Shown here: piece after piece, positions 15,701 to 23,687 of the stretch | Layout of the letters: every line of letters begins with the position of its first letter | How positions within the stretch are numbered: the first letter of the stretch is position 1 | Source: an uncultured Dorea sp. | GTDB lineage: Bacteria; Bacillota; Clostridia; Lachnospirales; Lachnospiraceae | DNA length: 32,222 nucleotides | Direction of reading: 5' to 3' | Assembly: GCA_900543415.1 (NCBI GenBank) | Contig: UQRE01000029.1 | Location: 1-32,222 of the forward strand | Position numbers and translations under genes: made by a program | The notes under the pieces: model-generated | Seen by the model: only the letters and a program-made list of their open reading frames with translations | Database searches by the model: none | Told to the model about the DNA's origin: nothing

Positions 15701-16139
15701 GGTTGCAATATATTTTTTAATTTAACATAGAAAAAAGCAGGAATTGTGATAAGTAAATACTTATAGATTTAAAAGTTGGCGGACAAAAATATTGAGAAAA
15801 AGCAGCGATAAATAATGGTGATTGCTTCGATAAATTATTATTGCTTTTTTAATATTGTGAAAAAAGATAAAATTATGTCAATAAAAATCTTTACAAATGA
15901 AGAGGGAAGAGCAAGAAAGGGTGAACGTGGGAATGAAAGAAAAAAGAAGGAGGGAAGGGAGAAAAAACAATCGAGGGGGTTAAAAAATGGAGTATATAAT
16001 TGTTGCACAGACGTATTAATTTCTTCATAATGTTAAAAATACAACGATAAAAATAGAAAATTCTACAAAAAAATCTTTATTTATCATACGGGTCTGTGTT
16101 ACTATTGGTTTACCAAATAAATCTGTGGGAGGATTGATT
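15701..16139 (+). other. Long AT-rich intergenic region before hppA
   Basis: These 439 bp hold no convincing gene. There is a small palindrome AAGTAAATACTT near 15750. An A/T-rich imperfect hairpin (AGCGATAAATAAT against ATTATTATTGCT) ends in a T-run near 15805-15855. A purine tract with almost no pyrimidines spans about 15897-15978. A weak promoter TTTATT, 18 bp, TACTAT lies at about 16079-16108. A reading frame at 15815-16030 is low-complexity (Lys/Glu/Arg/Gly) and is not believed to be a gene. Confidence 0.5.
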
Positions 16140-18122
16140 ATGGAAAAAATATTAATGGTTGTTCCGCTTCTTGGAATGATCGCACTGGCATTTGCGGCAA
16201 TGCTTGTAGCCAGAGTGAATAAGCAGGAACCTGGAACAGACAGAATGAAAGAGATTGCAGCAGCTATCAGTGAAGGTGCACAGGCGTTTTTGACAGCAGA
16301 GTATAAGATTCTGCTAATCTTTGTAGTTGTACTTTTCATATTGATCGGAGTTGGAATCGGAAACTGGATTACCGCGATCTGTTTTGTAGTGGGTGCATTG
16401 TTTTCTACACTTGCCGGATATTTTGGTATGAGTGTAGCAACAAGGGCAAATGTAAGGACTGCAAATGCGGCGAAGCAAAGTGGAATGAACAAGGCGTTAT
16501 CTATCGCATTTTCCGGTGGTGCAGTTATGGGAATGTGCGTGGCAGGACTTGGAGTTCTCGGTGTGAGCGCGATTTACCTGATTACCGGAAATGTAGATGT
16601 GTTGTCGGGCTTCAGTCTCGGTGCCTCTTCCATTGCTCTGTTTGCACGTGTCGGCGGAGGTATTTACACGAAAGCGGCTGACGTGGGCGCAGACTTAGTA
16701 GGTAAGGTAGAAGCCGGAATTCCGGAAGATGATCCGCGAAACCCGGCAGTTATCGCAGATAATGTAGGTGACAACGTAGGAGACGTTGCCGGAATGGGCG
16801 CAGACTTATTTGAGTCTTATGTCGGAGCGTTGATTTCCGCATTGACCCTTGGAATCGTATACTATCAGGTGGAAGGTGCAGTTTACCCGCTGATCATAGC
16901 AGGACTTGGACTCATTGCTTCTATCCTTGGAACATTCTTTGTAAAAGGTGATGAAAATTCGAACCCGCATAAAGCATTGAAAATGGGTTCTTATGTAGCA
17001 AGTGTGATTGTACTTATCGCAGCATTTGTATTCAGTAAAGTATGTTTTGGTAATTTTAGTGCAGCCATTGCAGTAGTAGCAGGTCTGGTTGTAGGATTGA
17101 TCATAGGATTTATTACCGAAGTATATACATCCGGTGATTATAAATCGGTGAAAGAAATTGCGGAGCAGTCGGAGACAGGAGCTGCAACTACAATCATCAG
17201 CGGTATTGCAGTAGGTATGAAATCTACAGCAGTTCCGGTACTCTTGATCTGTGTGGGAATCTTTGCAGCATTTCAGGTGTGTGGTCTCTACGGAATCGCA
17301 CTGGCAGCAGTGGGAATGCTTTCCACAACTGCAATTACTGTTGCGGTAGACGCGTATGGACCGATCGCTGATAATGCCGGTGGTATTGCAGAGATGTCTG
17401 GATTAGAACCGGAAGTTCGTAAGATTACAGACAAACTGGATGCAGTAGGAAATACAACAGCAGCTATGGGAAAAGGATTTGCCATTGGTTCTGCGGCACT
17501 TACAGCGCTTGCACTGTTTGTATCTTATGCAGAGGCAGTACAGCTTAAGAGTATTGATATTTTAGACAGCCGTGTTATTATCGGTCTGTTTGTAGGAGGC
17601 ATGCTTCCATTCTTATTCTCTGCAATGACAATGTCTTCCGTATCAAGAGCGGCTTATCAGATGATTGAAGAAGTAAGACGTCAGTTTAGAACAATACCGG
17701 GAATCATGGAAGGAAAAGAAAAACCAGATTACAAATCCTGTGTGGCAATTTCCACAACAGCGGCATTAAAAGAAATGTTAGTGCCGGGTATCATGGCAGT
17801 ATTATCCCCATTAGCAGTAGGTATCCTGTTAGGACCTGCAGCACTTGGAGGACTGCTTGCCGGAGCACTTGTCACAGGTGTTATGATGGCAATCTTCATG
17901 TCTAACGCCGGAGGCGCGTGGGACAATGCGAAAAAATACATAGAAGATGGAACACACGGAGGAAAAGGCAGCGAGGCACACAAAGCCGCAGTTGTAGGAG
18001 ACACCGTGGGAGATCCATTTAAAGACACATCAGGACCATCCATAAATATTCTGATCAAATTAATGACAATCGTATCATTGGTGTTCGCACCGTTGTTCCT
18101 GTCAATTGGTGGAGTGTTGTAG
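16140..18122 (+). CDS. hppA: Membrane-bound pyrophosphatase, K+-dependent type (ion pump)
   Basis: This integral membrane enzyme couples pyrophosphate hydrolysis to Na+ and/or H+ export. It has 660 residues and about 16 membrane segments. The substrate-binding and catalytic Asp clusters are complete: DVGADLVGKVE, EDDPRNPAVIADNVGDNVGDVAG (about 180-215), DNAGGAWDNAKKYIE, and VVGDTVGDPFKDTSGPS near the C terminus. GNTTAA near residue 440 has Ala where K+-independent enzymes have Lys, which marks the K+-stimulated class. Gut Clostridia usually carry Na+-pumping forms, but I cannot assign the ion with certainty. ATG 16140 is preceded by GGGAGGA; the in-frame GTG at 16125 overlaps that site. Confidence 0.96.
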   Translation: MEKILMVVPLLGMIALAFAAMLVARVNKQEPGTDRMKEIAAAISEGAQAFLTAEYKILLIFVVVLFILIGVGIGNWITAICFVVGALFSTLAGYFGMSVATRANVRTANAAKQSGMNKALSIAFSGGAVMGMCVAGLGVLGVSAIYLITGNVDVLSGFSLGASSIALFARVGGGIYTKAADVGADLVGKVEAGIPEDDPRNPAVIADNVGDNVGDVAGMGADLFESYVGALISALTLGIVYYQVEGAVYPLIIAGLGLIASILGTFFVKGDENSNPHKALKMGSYVASVIVLIAAFVFSKVCFGNFSAAIAVVAGLVVGLIIGFITEVYTSGDYKSVKEIAEQSETGAATTIISGIAVGMKSTAVPVLLICVGIFAAFQVCGLYGIALAAVGMLSTTAITVAVDAYGPIADNAGGIAEMSGLEPEVRKITDKLDAVGNTTAAMGKGFAIGSAALTALALFVSYAEAVQLKSIDILDSRVIIGLFVGGMLPFLFSAMTMSSVSRAAYQMIEEVRRQFRTIPGIMEGKEKPDYKSCVAISTTAALKEMLVPGIMAVLSPLAVGILLGPAALGGLLAGALVTGVMMAIFMSNAGGAWDNAKKYIEDGTHGGKGSEAHKAAVVGDTVGDPFKDTSGPSINILIKLMTIVSLVFAPLFLSIGGVL

Positions 18123-18125
18123 TTG

Positions 18126-18166
18126 ATTTGGGACGTAGCCTTTTTGCAAAAGGCTACGTCCCAAAT
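18126..18166. repeat. GGGACG palindromic element, copy 1 (hairpin)
   Basis: A perfect 19-bp inverted repeat begins ATTTGGGACGTAGCC and is closed by a 3-nt loop. It lies 4 nt after the hppA stop and probably serves as its terminator, although the stem is followed by AAATTGCATTTCGGGG and only later by a T7 run (18184-18190). The outer arms (ATTTGGGACG...CGTCCCAAAT) recur at 25099-25139. Confidence 0.8.
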
Positions 18167-18214
18167 TGCATTTCGGGGTGTCCTTTTTTTAAATACGACC
18201 TGTTCCAAATTGTA

Positions 18215-18240
18215 AAATGGCTGGAAGCTTCCAGCCATTT
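18215..18240. repeat. Perfect 26-bp palindrome upstream of the first CobW-like gene
   Basis: AAATGGCTGGAAG and its exact complement meet at the centre (AGCT). As RNA it can form a tight stem-loop. It lies 48 nt before the next start codon and may be the terminator of a read-through transcript or an operator. Confidence 0.6.
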
Positions 18241-18287
18241 GTGCTAAGATAAGTAGTGGATTTTAGGATGAAAAGAGGTTGATGACT

Positions 18288-19301
18288 ATGACAAAAGTAG
18301 ATATTATCTCAGGTTTTCTCGGAGCCGGAAAGACTACGTTTATTAAACTGTTGATCGAGAATGTGTTTGCAGGAGAGAAGCTGGTACTGATTGAAAATGA
18401 GTTCGGTGAAATTGGTATTGACGGAGGCTTTTTGAAGGATGCGGGGATTGAGATTACGGAGATGAATTCCGGCTGTATCTGCTGTACATTAGTGGGAGAT
18501 TTTAGTAAAGCGCTTCGAAAGGTAATTGAGGAATATCATCCGGACCGTGTGTTGATCGAGCCGTCTGGTGTTGGAAAATTATCAGATGTGTCCAAAGCGA
18601 TTGAACATGTGAAAAAAGAAGCGGACATAGAGATTGAAGGTCGTATTACAATTGTAGATGGAAAGAAAGCAAAGCTGTATCTGAAAAACTTTGGGGAGTT
18701 TTTCAAGGATCAGGTAGCGTATGCCAATACAATTGTTGTCAGCCGAACGCAAATGATGGAAGATCATAGCATAGAGGAATGTGTGAAAATGCTGAGAGAA
18801 GAGAATAAAGAGGCATCGATTATTTCTACTTCATGGGATAAACTTAGCAAGGAAGCGATTGAACATGCACTTTCTCCAGATACACAATTAGAAGGTATTT
18901 TTGAAGAAGAAAAGTGTCCGGTATGCGGCCATTATCACCACCATCACGAACACGAAGAACATCACCATGAAGAAGGAGCATGTGGCTGTGATCATGAACA
19001 TCACCACCATCACCATCATCATGCGGATGAAATATTTACAAGCTGGGGACAGGAGACCGCTCATAAATACACAGAAGAGGAGCTGGATTTTCTCCTGAAA
19101 GCGCTGTCAGAGACAGAAGGATATGGAACAATTCTTCGTGCCAAAGGAATTGTTGAGATGGAAAATGGCGCATGGAAACAGTTTGATCTGGTGCCGCAGG
19201 AATATGAAGTAAGGGAAAGCGCAGCGGATTATACAGGACGTCTCTGCGTTATCGGAACAGATCTGAAAGAGGACGAGTTAACAAAATTGTTCCATCTCTA
19301 A
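18288..19301 (+). CDS. COG0523/CobW-family GTPase with CxCC motif and His-rich metal-binding insert
   Basis: This 337-residue metallochaperone-type G3E GTPase has Walker A GFLGAGKTT (9-17), the metal-binding CICC motif (63-66) of the family, EPSGVGKLSDV as the switch region, and a C-terminal CobW domain. Residues 210-245 carry two Cys pairs (CPVC, CGC) and 18 histidines, including a run of eight, a likely Zn/Ni/Co store. The usual NKxD base-recognition motif appears as VVSRTQ, lacking the Asp, so nucleotide preference may differ. ATG 18288 is preferred, 9 nt after AGAGG; ATG 18282 and TTG 18279 are closer to it. It heads a cluster with a second CobW-like protein and DUF5714. Confidence 0.93.
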   Translation: MTKVDIISGFLGAGKTTFIKLLIENVFAGEKLVLIENEFGEIGIDGGFLKDAGIEITEMNSGCICCTLVGDFSKALRKVIEEYHPDRVLIEPSGVGKLSDVSKAIEHVKKEADIEIEGRITIVDGKKAKLYLKNFGEFFKDQVAYANTIVVSRTQMMEDHSIEECVKMLREENKEASIISTSWDKLSKEAIEHALSPDTQLEGIFEEEKCPVCGHYHHHHEHEEHHHEEGACGCDHEHHHHHHHHADEIFTSWGQETAHKYTEEELDFLLKALSETEGYGTILRAKGIVEMENGAWKQFDLVPQEYEVRESAADYTGRLCVIGTDLKEDELTKLFHL

Positions 19302-19343
19302 AAAGGAAGAACATCTCTAAGAAAATGAAAAGAGGTTAAAGCT

Positions 19344-20285
19344 ATGAAAATTCCAGTATTTATTTGTACGGGTTTTTTGGACAGTGGAAAAACGACGCTT
19401 GTAAAGGACACCTTGATGGAGCAGGATTGGATCGAACCCGGTCCCACACTTCTGTTGCTTTGTGAAGAAGGGGAAGAGGAATACCCGGAAGAATATTTAA
19501 ACAAGAAGGAAATGATCGTGCTGAAGGTTGATGAGTTTGAACAGCTAAATACAGCTTTTTTCAAAAAGTGCGAAAAAACCTATCGCCCGGCGCAGGTGGT
19601 CATTGAATATAATGGCATGTGGAAGCTTCAGGATCTGCTGATGATCCGTTATCCGCGTAATTGGGAATTGCAAGGTGTGTATTCTACCGTAAATGGAACA
19701 ACGATTGATATGTATCTCACAAATATGAGAAATCTGCTTATGGAGCAGCTTACGGAATCTGAACTGATTGTTGTCAATCGATGCGATCGTAAGATGGACC
19801 GATCAGGCTTTCGAAGAGCCTTGAAAGTGCAAAATCCGATGGCGCAGTTAATATTTGAAGATCTCGAAGGGAAGATTATTGAGCCGTCAGAGGATGATCT
19901 GCCTTATGATGTTAAGGGAGATAAAATTATGATCGGAGATTCTGATTTCGGAGTCTGGTATGTCGATGCTTATGATCACCCGGAGCTATACCTTCATAAG
20001 GAATTGGAATTTAAGGCTCAGGTATTTCGCCCGAAGGGCATGGAAGAAGATATGTTTGTTCCGGTTCGGAAGATTATGACCTGTTGTGCAGATGATATGA
20101 GGTATTATGGATATCCTTGCAAAATAGAAGAGAAAATAGAAATCCAGAAAAACCAGTGGGTAAAAGTGCGTGCCAGGTTTGAATTTGAGCCGTTGGTCTA
20201 TGAAGACAGCAGACAGCCGGTGCTGCATCTGATCAGTCTGGAACCGACGGAAAAACCGGAGGAAGAGATTGTTTATCTTGGGTAA
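19344..20285 (+). CDS. Second CobW-like GTPase fused to a C-terminal CC-motif domain
   Basis: This 313-residue G3E GTPase differs clearly from its neighbour. Walker A is GFLDSGKTTL and base recognition is VVNRCD, an NRxD form. The CxCC motif is missing; CEEGEEEY stands in that region. From about residue 200 the sequence leaves the CobW fold. ELEFKAQVFRP, then VRKIMTCCADDMRYYGYPC (C247, C248, C259), resembles the C-terminal domain of the TIGR03943/DUF1980 (YcgQ-like) family, whose genes often neighbour COG0523 genes. The fusion reading is inference from motif resemblance. It begins 42 nt after the first GTPase with an AGAGG site, so the two are co-transcribed. Confidence 0.85.
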   Translation: MKIPVFICTGFLDSGKTTLVKDTLMEQDWIEPGPTLLLLCEEGEEEYPEEYLNKKEMIVLKVDEFEQLNTAFFKKCEKTYRPAQVVIEYNGMWKLQDLLMIRYPRNWELQGVYSTVNGTTIDMYLTNMRNLLMEQLTESELIVVNRCDRKMDRSGFRRALKVQNPMAQLIFEDLEGKIIEPSEDDLPYDVKGDKIMIGDSDFGVWYVDAYDHPELYLHKELEFKAQVFRPKGMEEDMFVPVRKIMTCCADDMRYYGYPCKIEEKIEIQKNQWVKVRARFEFEPLVYEDSRQPVLHLISLEPTEKPEEEIVYLG

Positions 20286-20356
20286 ATAAGAATTGTAATC
20301 AATAAAAATACTTCCAAGGGAAGATATTTGTTTCAAAAGAAAGAGGAGAGAAGGTT

Positions 20357-21061
20357 ATGACAAGAGGTGAAGGAGCCTGCTTAGTATGCGGGAAACCGAT
20401 TATATATTTTGATAAAGCAAAAAAAATGGAATGTATCATGTGTCATAAGACATTTGAAAGTTACGCAAGCTGTGAAGACGGGCATTTTGTCTGTGATGAG
20501 TGTCATGCGAAAAAGGGAATTGATATGGTGATGGAGGAATGTAAGAACAGTACGTCTAAAAATCCAATCGCTCTTTTGCAGAAATTAATGGAAGATCCGT
20601 ATATTTATATGCATGGACCGGAGCACCATGTCATGGTTGGTGCAGTGCTTCTTACCGCGTATCATAACTGCGGGGGTGAGATTGATCTTGATGAGGCACT
20701 GGAAGAGATCAAGCAGAGAGGCGGTCAGTATCCGGGAGGCTCATGTGGGTTATGGGGAGCTTGCGGAGCCGCAGTGAGCACGGGAATGTTTATGAGTATT
20801 CTTACGAAAGCCACTCCTCTGACAGGAAAATCATGGAGAATGTCCAATGAAATGACGGCAAAGGCATTGGAAGAAATCGCAAAGCTGGGAGGACCAAGAT
20901 GCTGTAAGAGAAATTCCTTTACGGCGGTGAAAGTGGCAGCAGAGTATGTCAGGGAGAACATGGGAATTGTCATGGAACTTCCAGAGAAAATCTTGTGTGA
21001 TTTTTCTGCGGAAAATAAACAATGTCTGAAAAAGCACTGCCCGTACAATCCGGGGAAATAA
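20357..21061 (+). CDS. Cys-rich DUF5714 protein
   Basis: This 234-residue soluble protein has 16 cysteines. The N-terminal third resembles a double zinc knuckle: C8xxC11, C26xxC29, C39 and C46xxC49. The rest is helical, with MHGPEHHVMVGA (three His), PGGSCGLWGACGAAVSTG (C130, C136), GGPRCCKRNSF (C182, C183) and a Cys-rich tail (C214, C223, C228). This matches the DUF5714 family, which has no known function as far as I know. The conserved His/Cys patches suggest a metal or Fe-S site. It lies 71 nt after the second CobW-like gene with AGAGGAGAGAAGG before the ATG, so a shared metal-handling role is plausible. Confidence 0.8.
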   Translation: MTRGEGACLVCGKPIIYFDKAKKMECIMCHKTFESYASCEDGHFVCDECHAKKGIDMVMEECKNSTSKNPIALLQKLMEDPYIYMHGPEHHVMVGAVLLTAYHNCGGEIDLDEALEEIKQRGGQYPGGSCGLWGACGAAVSTGMFMSILTKATPLTGKSWRMSNEMTAKALEEIAKLGGPRCCKRNSFTAVKVAAEYVRENMGIVMELPEKILCDFSAENKQCLKKHCPYNPGK

Positions 21062-21109
21062 AAGGTGATAAGCCCGCAAAAAAACAACAAAAATAAAATG
21101 AGCCATGAC

Positions 21110-21138
21110 TTGACAAATAGTTATAAATAAGTTAGCAT
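21110..21138 (+). promoter_or_regulatory. Promoter of the tyrS T-box transcript
   Basis: A consensus TTGACA (21110-21115) is followed after 17 bp by TAGCAT (21133-21138). Transcription would start near 21145, at the beginning of the T-box leader. Confidence 0.7.
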
Positions 21139-21144
21139 AGCTAT

Positions 21145-21432
21145 CAAATAGACAAAGGCTTTGAAAAGAAGAAGTAGTGACCAGCATCACCCAGACAGAA
21201 AGCTGCCGGCAGATGAGAGGCGCATGAAGGAGCAGGTTATGAATACATCTTGGAGCTTCGCACCGAACGCGTGGAAGAACTGTGCAAGTAGGCTGTGACG
21301 AGTGGCGCACGTTATCGTGCCGGACTGTGAAGAGGCAGTTGTCGAGGCTGTAAGTGCGAGCTTACAGTGAATTAAGGTGGTACCACGTAAGATATTTCGT
21401 CCTTATATCGTTGAGATATAAGGACTTTTTTG
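21145..21432 (+). promoter_or_regulatory. Tyrosine T-box riboswitch with terminator
   Basis: The leader senses uncharged tRNA-Tyr. The T-box sequence AATTAAGGTGGTACCACG lies at 21371-21388. Before it, the Stem I landmark TTGGAGC is preceded by a specifier TAC (Tyr) at 21244-21246 in GAATACATCTTGGAGC. The terminator is an 11-bp perfect stem GTCCTTATATC / GATATAAGGAC (21400-21426) followed by T6. When tRNA-Tyr is uncharged, pairing with the T-box bulge should favour the antiterminator and switch on tyrS. The specifier agrees with the downstream gene. Confidence 0.93.
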
Positions 21433-21476
21433 ATGTAAAAGAAACTTATTCCGTAAGCTTCCTATTACATCAAAAG
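21429..21476 (+). other. Second hairpin between the T-box terminator and tyrS
   Basis: TTTTGATGTAA (21429-21439) pairs with TTACATCAAAA (21466-21476), enclosing a small CTTA/TAAG hairpin. It overlaps the terminator T-tract and lies 50 nt before the tyrS start. It may stabilise the processed transcript 5' end; its role is not known. Confidence 0.5.
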
Positions 21477-21528
21477 CGATCCGCATAGGGGAGCATTATT
21501 TGCTGATAGAATGGAAAGGAGAAAGATT

Positions 21529-22752
21529 ATGGGAATTTACGAAGAATTACAGGCGAGAGGACTCATCGCCCAGGTAACAGATGAGGAGAGAATCAGAGAT
21601 CTGGTAAATGCAGGAAAGGCTACTTTTTACATTGGATTTGATCCAACAGCAGACAGTCTTCATGTAGGGCATTTTATGGCGCTTTGTCTGATGAAGCGAC
21701 TTCAGGAAGCGGGAAATAAACCGATTGCACTGATCGGAGGAGGAACCGGTTACATTGGTGATCCGTCAGGAAGAACGGATATGCGTTCTATGATGACACC
21801 GGAAACAATCTGTCACAACTGTGATCGTTTTAAAGAGCAGATGAGCAAATTTATTGATTTTTCAGATGATAAAGCACTCATGGTAAACAACGCAGACTGG
21901 CTGCTGGAATTAAACTACGTGGAACTTTTGCGTGAAGTGGGAGCGCATTTTTCCGTAAATCGTATGCTGACTGCAGAATGTTACAAACAGAGAATGGAAA
22001 AAGGGTTAAGCTTCCTTGAGTTTAACTACATGATCATGCAGGCTTATGATTTCTATGCATTGTACCAGAAATACGGATGTAATTTACAGTTTGGCGGAGA
22101 TGATCAGTGGAGCAATATGCTGGCAGGTACAGAACTGATCCGCCGTAAACTGGGTGAAGATGCAAGCGCTATGACAATTACCCTTCTTCTGAACTCCGAA
22201 GGAAAGAAGATGGGAAAAACTCAGAGCGGTGCAGTGTGGCTTGATCCGAACAAAACATCTCCATTTGAATTCTATCAGTACTGGAGAAATGTAGCGGACG
22301 CAGATGTTTTAAAATGTATTCGTATGCTGACCTTCCTTCCATTGGAAGAAATTGATAAAATGGATGCGTGGGAAGGCGCTCAGCTTAACCAGGCAAAAGA
22401 AATCCTTGCTTACGAGTTGACAAAGCTGGTTCACGGTGAAGAAGAGGCGAAGAAATCGCAGGAAGCTGCAAGAGCATTGTTTAGTCAGGGTGCGGCAGCA
22501 GATATGCCGACTACAGAGCTTACTGAGGAAGATCTGACAGATGGAAAAATTGATATTCTCACGATGCTTGTAAAAACAGGACTTGTTCCGTCAAAATCTG
22601 AGGCTCGCCGTGCAGTTCAACAAGGCGGTGTATCTGTAGATGGTGAAAAGGTGACAGACATTTATACAGAATTTGCCGGAGAACGGATGGATGGCGAAGG
22701 ACTTGTAGTGAAAAAAGGAAAGAAGAACTTCCGCAAAGTCGTGATGAAATAA
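21529..22752 (+). CDS. tyrS: Tyrosyl-tRNA synthetase
   Basis: The enzyme charges tRNA-Tyr with tyrosine. It is 407 residues long, a class I synthetase with the HIGH-like motif HVGH (45-48), tyrosine-pocket segments YIGFDPTADSLHVGH and QFGGDDQWSNM, and the KMSKS-like loop KMGKT (227-231). The S4 RNA-binding domain lies at the C terminus (GLVPSKSEARRAVQQGGVSVDGEKV). ATG 21529 follows AAAGGAGAAAG; ATG 21511 overlaps the Shine-Dalgarno region and is less likely. Expression is set by the tyrosine T-box leader. Confidence 0.98.
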   Translation: MGIYEELQARGLIAQVTDEERIRDLVNAGKATFYIGFDPTADSLHVGHFMALCLMKRLQEAGNKPIALIGGGTGYIGDPSGRTDMRSMMTPETICHNCDRFKEQMSKFIDFSDDKALMVNNADWLLELNYVELLREVGAHFSVNRMLTAECYKQRMEKGLSFLEFNYMIMQAYDFYALYQKYGCNLQFGGDDQWSNMLAGTELIRRKLGEDASAMTITLLLNSEGKKMGKTQSGAVWLDPNKTSPFEFYQYWRNVADADVLKCIRMLTFLPLEEIDKMDAWEGAQLNQAKEILAYELTKLVHGEEEAKKSQEAARALFSQGAAADMPTTELTEEDLTDGKIDILTMLVKTGLVPSKSEARRAVQQGGVSVDGEKVTDIYTEFAGERMDGEGLVVKKGKKNFRKVVMK

Positions 22753-22766
22753 TATGAGGTAGAAAA

Positions 22767-23684
22767 ATGTGGTGTCCAAACTGTGGTACGAAATTAGATG
22801 ATGGTGCAAAATTTTGTCCGAACTGTGGCACAAAAGTGCAAAATGATATAATAAAACCGGTATTTGAGAATCGCATGGAACCGGAATCCGAGTGGGACGG
22901 ACAGGTAGAAGATGAAAATGATTACAGCGGGTATGCCGATCTGGATCTGGAAGATGATGAAAAGAAAGTCTCTAAAATGCCTCTTATTATGATTCTTGTG
23001 ATTGTGATTGTCGGGCTTCTTGTAGGAGTCGGAGCCTATATGCTGGTGCATCATAACACAAGGAAGGATGCAGTTCAAAAGACAGAGGAAATGGTAGAAG
23101 ATTCTGTAAAAAAAGAGGATAAAAAGTCAGAAGATAAGGCTGAGAGTAAAGCAGCAGAAGAAGAGGAAGAAGCAGACAAGGCAGCTCCTGCAAATATTAC
23201 TGCCAAGCTGACAACAGCTCCTTCCGGGCTTTCGTCCTACGGAAAGCTCAGTGTGCAAAATGCGACTGCAACGTCTGTGGTTGATCAGGAAGGGCATGAC
23301 AACAGCGCCAATATGGTCTTAGACGGAAAAGATGAAACTTCATGGCAGGAAGGCGTTGACGGCACAGGTACAGGAGAACGTTTGACGTTCCAATTCGGCG
23401 GCGAATGTAAAGTGAAATATATGTCTCTGAAATTAGGAAACTGGAGGTCTTCAGACTATTATTGGAAAAATAACCGGCCGAAGACTCTGGCGATTACAAC
23501 AGACAAAGGAACGACAGCGACGATTACATTTCCGGATGAGCAAAAAGAATGCTGGATTGAATTTTCCGAAGATTGTCCGGTATCTGACATTAATATTACT
23601 ATTCAGGATGTCTATCGAGGAACCAGTACGACATGGAATGATACTTGTATTGCCGGAATAGAGTTTTATGGAGCAGCAAACTAA
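22767..23684 (+). CDS. Zinc-ribbon membrane protein with external NADase-type glycan-binding-like domain
   Basis: This is a 305-residue single-pass protein. The N terminus is a zinc ribbon, C3xxC6 and C17xxC20 (WCPNCGTKL, KFCPNCGTKV). An acidic linker, a membrane segment at about 71-96 and a Lys/Glu-rich stalk follow. From about 150 on, a discoidin-like domain includes NMVLDGKDETSWQEG, LKLGNWRSS and WNDTCIAGIEFYG, the pattern of the NADase-type glycan-binding domain. The zinc ribbon would be inside and the domain outside, so it may anchor to glycans or sense the wall. It begins 14 nt after tyrS; its transcription probably continues from there. The next gene is a wall peptidase 3 nt downstream. 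Confidence 0.82.
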   Translation: MWCPNCGTKLDDGAKFCPNCGTKVQNDIIKPVFENRMEPESEWDGQVEDENDYSGYADLDLEDDEKKVSKMPLIMILVIVIVGLLVGVGAYMLVHHNTRKDAVQKTEEMVEDSVKKEDKKSEDKAESKAAEEEEEADKAAPANITAKLTTAPSGLSSYGKLSVQNATATSVVDQEGHDNSANMVLDGKDETSWQEGVDGTGTGERLTFQFGGECKVKYMSLKLGNWRSSDYYWKNNRPKTLAITTDKGTTATITFPDEQKECWIEFSEDCPVSDINITIQDVYRGTSTTWNDTCIAGIEFYGAAN

Positions 23685-23687
23685 ACG

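Noticed and set aside
15815..16030. Reading frame of 71 codons before hppA
   Set aside because: Low-complexity Lys/Glu/Arg/Gly product from a purine tract, no Shine-Dalgarno, and no family resemblance.
18940..19030. Poly-histidine stretch suggesting a vector-derived His tag
   Set aside because: The histidines alternate with Glu, Cys and Asp inside an intact CobW-family protein, as natural metal-binding inserts do.
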